Origin: Phycisphaera sp. | GTDB lineage: Bacteria > Planctomycetota > Phycisphaerae > Phycisphaerales > Phycisphaeraceae | Direction of reading: 5' to 3' | NCBI GenBank assembly: GCA_016125215.1 | Contig: WGMF01000025.1 | Span: 62,001-126,000 of the forward strand | Length of the DNA stretch: 64,000 nucleotides | In this document: positions 36,641 through 46,900 of the stretch, piece by piece | Numbering within the stretch: position 1 is the first letter of the stretch | Layout: each line of letters opens with the position of its first letter | Translations under genes and position numbers: made by a program | The notes under the pieces: generated by a model | Seen by the model: the letters and a program-made list of their open reading frames with translations, nothing else | Database searches by the model: none | What the model was told of the DNA's origin: nothing

Positions 36641-36669
36641 CCGCCCGATATGCATTTTGCGTCGGGCGG
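36641..36669 (+). terminator. Hairpin, possible terminator before the envelope operon
   Basis: A perfect 8-bp stem, CCGCCCGA (36641-36648) with TCGGGCGG (36662-36669), encloses a 13-base loop and is followed by TTGTTC rather than a proper T run. It may end transcription of the zinc-ribbon gene, separating it from the operon that starts about 115 bases later. Confidence 0.4.
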
Positions 36670-36737
36670 TTGTTCATATTGCGTCGGCTTGCCTTGCTCT
36701 GATAAAAAGCTTTGAGCTTGTTCGACGGGACCACGGC

Positions 36738-36743
36738 TATGAT
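36738..36743 (+). promoter_or_regulatory. Candidate -10 box of the envelope operon
   Basis: TATGAT matches the sigma-70 -10 consensus at five of six positions and lies 42 bases before the first TPR gene. The upstream TTGTTC and TTGAGC are poorly spaced -35 candidates, so this is only a candidate. Confidence 0.25.
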
Positions 36744-36785
36744 AGGTTGCCGGGTGCAATGAATCGTTATTGCGGACGTTGTAGC

Positions 36786-38534
36786 ATGGTCCAAGTGTCC
36801 TTGACGAGCTTGAATATCCCACGATTTACTCCGATCATCCTCTTCCTGGTGCTTGCCGCGCCGTGGCTCTCACTCTCGGTCTTGGCCGACGAGGTGGTCT
36901 ATCCCGGTGAGGCCTACGCCAAGCTCGACACGTTCGAGGCGGTGTCGCTGCGGGACGCGGACAAGCTCTACATCAAGAATGACTACCGCGGTGCCTACGC
37001 CGCTTACAAGGCTTACTCGACCGAGTTCCCGCACGGCAAGGCGCTGCCATACGCGCTCTTGCGCATGGGCCGCTGCCTGCACATGGAGGGCAAACGTAAC
37101 ACCGCGATCAAGGCCTACCAGGACGTGGTGGACTACTTCCCCAACGACGTGCGCTACGCCGCCGCGGCGTTGTTTTACATCGGCCAGTGCCACCTCCAGA
37201 ACGGCAACGAGGACCAGTGCCTGGCCGTCTGGGCCAAGATGGTCAAGGACAAAGACTACGTCCAGCAGGCCAACTCGGGCTCGGCGCTGACCGCGCTGGC
37301 CGAGGCGATGCAGAAGCGCGGCGACTTCGAGGAGGCGGCGTCTTACCAGTGGCGCACCGCCGTCAACTTCCGTCAGAGCAACCCCCGCGCAGCCGAGGAC
37401 GCACGAAACAGCGTGGTCTATCACTATGTCGTGCGTTCACCCAATCAGGAAAAGCTGCTGGCATTCTGCAACGAAGTCGGCGGGTTCGGCTGGCAACAGC
37501 GGATCGACAAGCCCGAGGAAAACCCGGTCTACTGGCGGCACGTTCTGAATGTCGCCCTCGGTGCGAAGGTTGAAGAGAAAAAACGCGAAGATGTCTGCCG
37601 GTACTGGGACGCGCAGATGGGCGACCGCTTCACGGAAAACGACAGCCTGCGCGTGGATTGGTTTAACGTCAGGCTGGTCTATGACAAGGACGTGCAGGCC
37701 TGGGGCAAACGGATGTTTGCGCAGTTCGAGCTCAAGCCCGCCACGCTTGATCGTGTCCGCGACTGGTTGGGGAACTTCATGGCCTACCCCGGCTTGAAGA
37801 CCGAGTTTTATCAGAAATACGGTCAACCCCTCGTGGCCGGCTTGAACAACGAGCAGAAGCTTGCGCTGGTCGATTTCCTGCGTCAGCGTGTCCGGATGCC
37901 CGACGAGGCGCTGGTGGTCCTGCATTCCGTCCGCACGCAGGAGATGGACGACGCGGCCCTGCGCCGCTACGCCTTTGTCGTGGTGGACTTCGAGGGCGAA
38001 GAGGCGTTCCTCCGCGCGGTCGAGAAGATGAAAGACAAAACCGCCGCGGCCGGGACACGCTTTGACTTCTACTACGGCAGGGCGTTTCGCAATTCGGATT
38101 ACCAGAATAAAGCCCTCGCGGAGTTGCCCCTGCTCACCAAGGTCTCGGACAACCCGCAGCAGTTCGTCTGGCCCCACGCCACACTCCTGCAGTGGCAGGG
38201 CCAATACGAAGAGGCGATCAAGCTCTACCGCAAAGACAACCGCCAACCCGAATCGAGTTGGCGCATCATCGATTGCCGCGTCGCCATGAAGGACTACGCC
38301 AGCGCCATCCAACTCGCCGGCGAACTCGAATCGCTCGGCGGGGACATCGCCGCCGCCGCCTGCCTCCGCGCAGCAGACATCTACCGTTCCAGCGGTGACA
38401 AGGCCAAAGAGGTCCAGCAACTCCAACTCGTCCTGCGTCGCTACCCCAAGAGCGGCCAATCCAGCACCGCGCACGAACGCCTGGAAAACTACGGCGTTAA
38501 ACTTATTGGCGGTGAATCCAAAGCGGAAGAGTAA
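36786..38534 (+). CDS. Exported TPR protein, first gene of the envelope operon
   Basis: The 582-residue product has a signal peptide (hydrophobic core FTPIILFLVLAAPWLSLSVL, likely cut before ADEVV). The rest is helical with TPR-like repeats. The first are clear (DADKLYIKNDYRGAYAAYKA, YALLRMGRCLHMEGKRNTA, AAALFYIGQCHLQNGNEDQC), resembling CpoB/YbgF or BamD scaffolds, and the last repeats are near the C-terminus. It has no membrane anchor after cleavage and so is likely periplasmic. TPRs bind partner proteins. It is followed after about 80 bases by the next TPR gene and appears to open a twelve-gene series. In-frame starts further upstream at 36657 and 36759 would place the signal peptide internally. 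Confidence 0.82.
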   Translation: MVQVSLTSLNIPRFTPIILFLVLAAPWLSLSVLADEVVYPGEAYAKLDTFEAVSLRDADKLYIKNDYRGAYAAYKAYSTEFPHGKALPYALLRMGRCLHMEGKRNTAIKAYQDVVDYFPNDVRYAAAALFYIGQCHLQNGNEDQCLAVWAKMVKDKDYVQQANSGSALTALAEAMQKRGDFEEAASYQWRTAVNFRQSNPRAAEDARNSVVYHYVVRSPNQEKLLAFCNEVGGFGWQQRIDKPEENPVYWRHVLNVALGAKVEEKKREDVCRYWDAQMGDRFTENDSLRVDWFNVRLVYDKDVQAWGKRMFAQFELKPATLDRVRDWLGNFMAYPGLKTEFYQKYGQPLVAGLNNEQKLALVDFLRQRVRMPDEALVVLHSVRTQEMDDAALRRYAFVVVDFEGEEAFLRAVEKMKDKTAAAGTRFDFYYGRAFRNSDYQNKALAELPLLTKVSDNPQQFVWPHATLLQWQGQYEEAIKLYRKDNRQPESSWRIIDCRVAMKDYASAIQLAGELESLGGDIAAAACLRAADIYRSSGDKAKEVQQLQLVLRRYPKSGQSSTAHERLENYGVKLIGGESKAEE

Positions 38535-38615
38535 CCCACCCACTCACGCATCCCCCCAACGAAAGCCCCGTCTATGGCCAGCACCTTTCCCACAGGCCCC
38601 TCGGTTCATCGCACA

Positions 38616-40925
38616 ATGATCGGGATGCGTCGCTTCACCCGGGCATCGACGGTGCTTGCCGTGTTGGGATCGCTCTGCCTGATTCCCCTTGCGCACGCCC
38701 AGGACGAAAGCGGCGGTGAAGACGCCCCGCGTGAGCGCGTCGCACTCGAAGTCGACCGGCAGGCCAAGCAGCTCTACGACAAGGCCATCGAGCTGATGCA
38801 ATACAAGCAGTACGAGCGCGGCCTGGCCATGCTCGACACCGTCATCCGCGACAACCAGGGCAACATCCTGGGCTACCGCGCCCACATGGCCGAGGGCCGA
38901 CACTTCCTCGAACAGCACAAGTATGAGGACGCCCTGAGCCACTTCCTCCTGCTCACGCGCCTGCTCACGCCCGCGCCCGGCCAGACGCAGACGCCCGAAG
39001 AGGTCGAGCTTTACCACGAGAGCATCTTCAACGCGGGGCTTTCGTATTACCAGTCGGGCCAGTTCGCCGCGGCGTTCCCGATGTTCCGCAGACTCACCGA
39101 GGTCGCACAGAAGAGCGACTGGGCCAACAAGGCGTACTTCTACATCGGGATGAGCCACTACCAGCTCAAGAACTGGAACAAGGCCATCGACGCGCTTTCG
39201 CTCGTGGGCACCGAGGTGCAGGACACCGGTGAAAAGGTCGGCCGCATCGAGATCGGCCAGCGCTTCTACGCCAAGATCGCCGACGCCGATATCCCCGTGC
39301 TCTGGAAGCTCGGTCAGCAGGTCAAGGCCAAGGTCACCGTCAGCAGCGGCGACACCGAGGTGCTCGTCGGCGTGCCCATCCCGGGCAAAGACAGCGAGGC
39401 CCTGACCTCCGCGCCGACGGAGATCGGTCCGCCCAAGCCCAACGACGGCGTGCTCCAGATGGTCGGCGGTGACACGCTCACCGTGACCTATCTCGACGAC
39501 AGCACACAGGACGGACAAAAGGGCGTCGAACGCTCCGGCACCGTCCGCGCGGTCAGCACCGGCACGATCGGCTTTTTCCTCGGCGATTTCTCGACGCCCG
39601 CCTACCTCGCCTTCCCCGGCCAGCCCCAAGCCATCGTGCTCTGCGATGCCGACCTCGACACCTCCAACGCGGCACAAACATACGACGTGACCATCCGCTC
39701 ACTCTACAAAGTCGCCGCGGCCGAGGCCGCCGAGGAGCAGGGCAAAGACGTGCTCGACATCTTCGACGCCCAATCGGAGAACAAAGAAGTCTGGAAGGAA
39801 CGCGACTCCGTCACCGTCAAGCTCACCGAGCAGGGCGAGGGTGACACGATCCGCACCGGCGTCTTCACCGGCAAGGTCAAGCTCGCCCCCGTTGGCGACC
39901 AGGCCCCGAACACCGGCGATGACCAGCTCCAGTGTGACGAGCTCGATGAGCTGGAAGTGACCTACACCGATCAGACGCACATCTACGGCGACAACCCCCG
40001 GACCGTCAGTTCACGCATCAAGGTCTCCGGCTCGGTCAACGCCGGCGTGACGGCCGATCAATACGTCGTCTTCGAGGCGGTGCTCAAGGCCCGCAAGAAC
40101 GCCGTCGAAGCCGAGGCCCTCAAGGGGCTGGGCGAGATCTACAAAGACATGGGCCTCGAAGACCGCGCCGCTCAACGCGCTGACGAAGCCCTCAAAAAGG
40201 TCGACGACATCATCCTCGACCGCGACAAGATCAACAGCGAACTCTTGCAGAAAGCCTTCCAACTCAAGTGGGAGTGTGAGATTCTCAAAGATGACTTCGA
40301 CGCCGCCACCGCGACATGCGAGGCGTTCAATAGGCTCTACCCGCAGTCGGTTCTTGCCGACCAGGCGCTCATGGCGCTGAGCAGGGCTTTGGCGGAGAAG
40401 GGCCAGTACGCCGAGGCCGTGGCGAGCTACAAGCGTGTGCTGGCGCTGCAGAACCCCGTCTCCGCGGCGGAGGCGCAGTACCGCATCGGTGAAGTGCTCC
40501 AGAAGCAGGTCGAGAAGGAATACGAAGACGAACACAACAGCAAGTGGACAGCCGGTGGGCTTGACACCAAGACCGCCAGGGAACGCGCCATGGGCGGCGC
40601 GATCGCGGCCTACAAGGCAACCTACCAGGCTTACCCCGAGAGCGCCTTTGCCGCCAAAGCCCTGCACGAGGTCGTGAAGTATTACGTCGATACCGAAGAC
40701 TTCTCACAGGCCTCCGACCTGCTCGAGCGGGTCTTTTCCGACTTCCCCGACGCGCCGTTCCTCGATGAGATGCTCCTGTCGTGGGCGCAGGTCGCTTACC
40801 GCATGGGGGACACGCAGGTCGCCCAGGCCAAGCTCCAGCAGTTGATCTTCGACTACCCCTCGAGCCAGTACGCGTCCGAGGCCCAGAAGAAACTTGCGGC
40901 CCTCAAGGCGGGTGAAAGCGAATGA
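38616..40925 (+). CDS. Exported TPR protein with central beta-sandwich block
   Basis: This product of about 769 residues has a signal peptide ending LIPLAHAQD. N-terminal TPRs occupy about 40-200 (AIELMQYKQYERGLAMLDTV, FNAGLSYYQSGQFAAAFPMF). A beta-rich block (about 220-470) contains GDTLTVTYLDDST, a VVLCDADLD-like stretch and TIRTGVFTGKVKL. C-terminal TPRs follow to the end (YAEAVASYKRVLAL, LLERVFSDFPDAPFLDEML). This TPR-beta-TPR plan is a small version of the two giants downstream. Its stop codon overlaps the next start by 4 bases, implying coupled translation. The start could also be 38574 or 38625; 38616 leaves a short signal-peptide n-region. Confidence 0.8.
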   Translation: MIGMRRFTRASTVLAVLGSLCLIPLAHAQDESGGEDAPRERVALEVDRQAKQLYDKAIELMQYKQYERGLAMLDTVIRDNQGNILGYRAHMAEGRHFLEQHKYEDALSHFLLLTRLLTPAPGQTQTPEEVELYHESIFNAGLSYYQSGQFAAAFPMFRRLTEVAQKSDWANKAYFYIGMSHYQLKNWNKAIDALSLVGTEVQDTGEKVGRIEIGQRFYAKIADADIPVLWKLGQQVKAKVTVSSGDTEVLVGVPIPGKDSEALTSAPTEIGPPKPNDGVLQMVGGDTLTVTYLDDSTQDGQKGVERSGTVRAVSTGTIGFFLGDFSTPAYLAFPGQPQAIVLCDADLDTSNAAQTYDVTIRSLYKVAAAEAAEEQGKDVLDIFDAQSENKEVWKERDSVTVKLTEQGEGDTIRTGVFTGKVKLAPVGDQAPNTGDDQLQCDELDELEVTYTDQTHIYGDNPRTVSSRIKVSGSVNAGVTADQYVVFEAVLKARKNAVEAEALKGLGEIYKDMGLEDRAAQRADEALKKVDDIILDRDKINSELLQKAFQLKWECEILKDDFDAATATCEAFNRLYPQSVLADQALMALSRALAEKGQYAEAVASYKRVLALQNPVSAAEAQYRIGEVLQKQVEKEYEDEHNSKWTAGGLDTKTARERAMGGAIAAYKATYQAYPESAFAAKALHEVVKYYVDTEDFSQASDLLERVFSDFPDAPFLDEMLLSWAQVAYRMGDTQVAQAKLQQLIFDYPSSQYASEAQKKLAALKAGESE

Positions 40926-43900
40926 AGCGGACCCACGCCCAAATCCGATTGATCGCACGCATGATTCTGGCGGTGCTCTGCCTGAGCGGTGTGGCCCTCG
41001 CGCAATCCACGTTCGACGAGCAGCAGCAATCTGTCTCCACGTCGCTTGTCACGCAGCCCGAGTCAGCCATCCTCAACCTGCTGACCGCCGGCCTCGATGA
41101 GAATAAACCCACTCAGGCCTTCGCCCTGGCGCAGCAGTGGCTCAAGGAAAACATCCCGCAGAACCCGCTCGTGCTCTACCACGCCGCCAGGTCGGCTGAA
41201 CTCTCCGGCGAGTGGAACGACGCGGTCGCGCTCTACCAGCAATACCTCAAGCGGGCCGACCTCAAGAGCGACACCGCCTCCGACGCGGTCATGGCGGTTT
41301 ATGTGCTGCTGACCCAATACCTCCTCGACGATGAGGGCGCCTACACCTATGCCCGAACAGAGGGGCACCGTCTTGTGGTCATCCCACAGGCCCGGCAGTT
41401 CGACCGCGGGTTCCTCGACCGGGCCGAGTCACGAAACGACGTGGAGGCGGTGGCCGCTCGGTTGTTGGCGCTGGTGCGTGCGGGTTTGTCCAACGACCAG
41501 CTCCAGGCCCTTCACGATTCGGATTTCCATTGGTTGCTCGACGCCGTCGCCGCATGGCGCATCGACGAAAAGCGCTTCAAGCCCGGCTTCGTCGAGACGG
41601 TGAACGAACTGGCCCAAGCCATCGGGTTTGATAAAGAGCTGGGCCTGCTCATGGCGTGGGAGCTGGCCGCCAAGGCTTACAACATGAACGCGATCGACGG
41701 CAAGCCCGGCGAACCCCCGATCGCACAGGCCGCGGCGTTGCTCAAGGCAAGTCCAAGTTACGCGCTGCGTGTGCAGACCGACTGGGCGGGCGGCAGTCGA
41801 GGCAGGTATTACCGGGACGACCCGAAGAAATACTGGCCGCTCGACCTCGACGCCAAGCTCGCACCCGTTAAGTCCGCGGTTCAGTCGCTCGATGAAACCG
41901 ACCGGGCGTGGTTCTACCGTTCGTGGGACGCGGGCTATTACGACGGCGGGCCGATGGCCGTCACCCCCGAACAGGCACGGGCGCTGACACTTGGGAACCC
42001 CGACCTGTTCAATCGCAAGACCGCGCCGAGGTTTGCGTTTGATTGGAATCGCTTGAGCCTTGAAGACGCCGGCAAGCTTGCCCCGCTGCTTGTGAATAAC
42101 CCAAGCCCCGAGGCGTCCCTGATCCGTGCGATGGTCGCGGCAGGCGAGAAGAAGGATTTTGACAAAGCGGTCGACGCGCTGCTCACGACCGAGGCGTGGC
42201 GGTTGTCCGAACAGGACCTCGACGGGAGAAGCGCCGACGCCCTTTGGTATGCGTGTGGCCGACCCGGTAACGTCCAGACGCGCAACGCCGCGATCAAAAA
42301 ATCCAAAGCGATCGCAGATCAGGTCCGGGCCGGCGACGTCAAGAGAGGCGACCCCGCTGACAAGCGCATCGCGGCGTTCAAAAAACTTCTGAGCGACTAC
42401 AACTCGGCCCAGCCCAGGATACCCGGGGTTTACAGCCGGCTTGTGAGGGTGTTACAGGCCACTCCCGAACTGTTGCCCGAACTGCTCCACGACACGAGTG
42501 TCCCGACCCGGATGCTCGTGCGTGACGCGATGGAGTTGGGAATAAGTGGCCAAGGCAAGCCGTGGGACGCCTACGAAAACGCATTGAAGATCGACACCGA
42601 CCGATACAGCCCGTGTTTCAACGAGCAGGTCCGTCGCTACTACGGCGGACTGGGCCGATTGAAGAATGACAAAGACAAGTACGTCCCGCACCCGCTCGAG
42701 CCGGTGCTGCGCGAAGCGCTAGCCGATCAGCTCAAGCGTGGCCAGGTGGAAACCTGGCTGGTCCTGGCGTGGCTCAACACGCAGTTCCCCGAGGGCAACG
42801 CGGATTCGGTCAAGCTCGCCCAAGCCCTGTTGCAATCACCGACTTACAAAACGTTGCCCGTCGAAGCCCGTTACGGATTGCGCGAATGGTTCGGCAAGGT
42901 CTGTCTCTCGCCGACCCAACAGGCGGTCCTTGCCACCACGGACCCGGCGGTCGTGTGCCAACCCCTGACCTCGCTGCCCGAGAATGCCGACGCCGCGGCC
43001 GTGGCCCATGCGATGGAGCAGACGATCAAGGGCCTGCGTGAGTCGCCCACCCGCCTCGAAGTGCTCGGCTTGAACAGACTGGCCAAGATCGACGGCAAGG
43101 TCTTCACCGACCCGAAAGTCCTCGACAAAGTGATCGAACTCGTCGGGTCGCAGCGGACGTTTGACACCGACACCGACTTCGACAACCGACTGCTGACCGT
43201 CATCTCAAACCGTCGTGATGCGCGAGAACTGCACCTGGTCGCGCCGCACCTGTGGCGGTTTACCGAGGTCTACATGCGATCGTTGCCCGCCATGATCGAC
43301 CTGGCCGACGCTCTGGCCAAGGACCAGCCCTCGGCGGCGCACGCCTGGGCGATCTGCGGCCTGCGGACGTTCGGCCGCTACAGGAGCGGGCACCACTACT
43401 TCGATAACCAGACCGACATCCCCCGCCTGACCTCGATCCGAGGTAAGGCCGACATGGCCATGGGGCTGATCGATATCCCCGTCCCGAAGACCCACCCCGC
43501 GTACGGCATCTACAAATCCCAGGCGGAATTCGTCATCGGTAATCACGACAGCGCGATCGAGTTATACCGCGCCAGCGCCGATCAGCTCGCGCCCGTGTTG
43601 CGCAAGCTCACCGTGCCCTACCTGCTCTGGGTCCTTCAATACACAATCGATCAGCACGACCAGGCCCATCAGGAGGAATTGGCCAAAGCGCTGCTCGCGT
43701 GGATGAACGAATCCCAGTCGGCCTTCACCCCCGAGCAGCGCGTGGCCCTGGAAATCGCCTACGGCGACATCGCGGTGCAGCGCGGCCTGTTGCCCGAAGC
43801 CATCAGGCTCTTCACCCGCATCGAGAACAACCCGCAGTACGACTCCGTGTTTACCCGGCACACCGCCACGCTCCGTAAGGCGCTGGTCCAGCGGATGTCG

Positions 43901-46900
43901 GGCGATTACGACGGCGCCTTGCAGACGCTGACCGAACTCGAATCGCTCAATGTCCCCAGCCTGACCACACAGGCCCACTATGCGCGTGCGGAAGTCTTCT
44001 ACGCAATGGAGGACTACGACGCGGCCGGTGAAGAGGTCAAGGCCGTCCTCGAACGCGACCCCAACTTCGCCGACGCCACGATCCTGCTCGGGCGGGTCCA
44101 ACTCAAGCGCCAGAAGCTCATCGACGCCACGGAGCTTGAGGTCGGGTCGGCGACGAGCCAGGAAAACCTCGTGCCCGGCGAGGACCTCAAGGTCACGCTT
44201 AGCGACCCGACGCTGGGCGTCTCGGGTGGGGCAACCGATATCGAGGTCGTTGTCTGGGCCACATCCGGCGACCGCGAACTCGTCCTGCTCAGGCAGTTCG
44301 GCGACCAGAAGACCAAGTACCGCGGCGTGGTGAAGACCGCGCTGGGCAAGCCCGTGCCCGGCGACCAGACGCTCCAGGTCGTCGGGGATGACGAGGTCTT
44401 TTACGCCTACTCCGAGGGCTTCCGTGCCAAGATGAAGAACCTTGGCGAGAACCGCGGCGGGCCGATCAAGATCGCCTCGGACGCCATCATGATGGCGTCG
44501 GCAAGACGCTTGCTTACCGAGAACGAGCAGCGCGTGGCGGACATGCGCGCCGCGACCGAGGCGCTCGAGTCCAAGCACGAGGGCGACATGCGCAACGCCG
44601 ACCCCGAACTCGTTGCGCAGCTCAAGGCCCAGGCCGCCCAGCGCGCCCGCAACGCGGCGCTGCAGGCGCGCATCAAGCCCGGCAACCCGATCCACGTCCG
44701 CGTGATCGACCCGGACAAGGGACGCACGTCCGGCATCGATGAACTGAATGTCAGCGTCAGCGCATCGAGCGGCGACACGATCGGCCAGGTGACCCTCAAG
44801 GAGACGGATGCGTATTCGGGCGTCTTCGAGGGGCAGGTCCCCACCGCGCCGGCCCAGGCGCTGGCCACCGCTTCCTCCACCGAGGCCGGCCGAAACCCCA
44901 ACATGGTCATCAGCCCCAACACCGACTACCCCGCGTGGCGGCCCGTGCCCACCGAAGACGACGGCCACTACCTCACCGTCGACCTCAACGACAACGCTGC
45001 GCTCGGGGATATGCACGTCGAGGCTTCGGACAAGGGGTACACGCTCAAACAATTCCTGATCCGCACCGCGGTGAACCCCGACAACTGGACCACCGTGGCA
45101 AGCTACCCCCATGCGAAGATGTTCATCGAACACCCCTGGCAACCGAGCGTCACGGTCGTCAACGAAGCGGGGCGCAACGCGCACTACGGGGCTCGGTCCG
45201 TCTACGAGTTTTACAACATCCAAAAACAGATGGCTTCCGGTTGGCTTGCCGATCCGGACATGGCCCTGTCCAGGAATGTGGCCGGCCCGTCCGACGCGCT
45301 CCCGGAAGCGGTGCTCAAGGACAACAAGTGGCTTCGCTCCGGACGTTGGACCAATCCCGCGGTGGTCTACCGTTTCAAGGCTTATTTCTATGAACCGACC
45401 TCCGTCAACAGGCGTTTTGCCCTCACGCTCGGGCCTCACCAATACAAACCCGCCGAGAATAATCAAAACACCAAGCCCGAATTCCTCATCGCTGTCGACG
45501 GACGGATCATCACTTCCAAAGATATCAACAAGCTCCAGGGCGAGGTCAACCTCAGGCCCGGCCTCCACCGTTTCGAGGTCTGGGCCACGGGATGGATCGA
45601 GGCCATCGGCTTTGGCAGAAAGGTCCAACTTCAAACCAACCTCGACCAACCCGACACGCTCGTGGACTGCCCCGATTCGTTCTTTGATCCCTCCACGTTC
45701 CCTCCCGGTCTGCTGGAGCACCGCAACGCGCCGGCCCAGGTCTCACCGAGCAAGGACGGCAAGGGTTTTGATGTCCGCTTCGCGCCCGACTCCAGTGCCA
45801 GGCTCATCCGCATCGACGTGATCGACCACGAGGGCCCCGTGCCGTCGATCAACCACGTCACACTCACGCAGCCGGATGGCACCAGGCTCCTGCCCGTCCC
45901 CGAAGACTTTGCCAAGCTCCGCAAGAACGACACGCTTGAGATTGTCACCGGCGACCGCGTGGCCGTCCGTTACGTGGACGACCGTTTCGTCACCAAAGGC
46001 AAGCAGAACCACGAGCGATTCCTCGATGTCTCCTACACCGACGGGGGCGTCGAGTTTGCCGACATCGAGCCGCGCCTTGACTACCGGGACAATGCGAAGA
46101 AGCCCTATCACGAGACGCTGCTGCGTTTCCGATACGACGAGCCGTTGTCGCTGGTCGTCAACGACGCGGACATGGATGTCTCGGCCGAACCGGACACCGT
46201 GACGTGTACGCTCGTCAACAGCACCGGCCAGAAGCGCGAGATTGTTGCCCGGGAGACCGGCCCCTCCACCGGCGTCTTTCGCGCGTGGATCACACCCGTC
46301 GCGGGGCAGACGGACGAACCCGACAAGATCCACGCCGACCCGGGCAGCGCACTGACACTGACCTACCGTGACCACGATAACCTCTCGCCCGGCGTGCCAT
46401 ACGACCGGGTGGCCACCATCACTCACGCCGCGCCCTCCATCCCCCGCATCGAAGTCGGCCACATGACCGTTACGCCACTGGAATCGGCCGACGCACAATT
46501 CGTCGCGCAGGTGTCGGGCTACCAGCCGCTCAACGAAAGGTTCGACCCGATCGGCGATTTCACACGGAACCCGTCTCTCACGCGAACGACCGACCGCATC
46601 GCGCCGAGGTATCTCATCAGCCAATCTTTTTTGACCGAGTCCGACGCACCGGAAGGGGGCCTTGCCCTGGTTGAGGGCCGACACGCATTGATTGAAATTG
46701 TGGCACCGGCGCTTGCGCTGCGTGAGGGTTCGTCCGTGGATGTGTATGTCCAGACCGACGCCGGCCTCGCCGCGTTCGGGGGCAACGCACAGGCGTCTGA
46801 CTTCAACACACAGGTCCCCGGGACACTGGTCTTCACCGCCACACTCGGCAAGCTTGAGCGGTCCATGATCCCCGAGCGGGGGGGCTACGTGGCCACCGTC

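Noticed and set aside
43562-45721. A 719-codon open frame on the minus strand inside giant gene A, and others like it at 52474-54063, 58482-59942, 38544-39677 and 62530-63894.
   Set aside because: They are antisense to well-supported genes, lack family similarity, and are Arg/Val/Gly/Asp-rich in the manner of GC-rich shadow frames.
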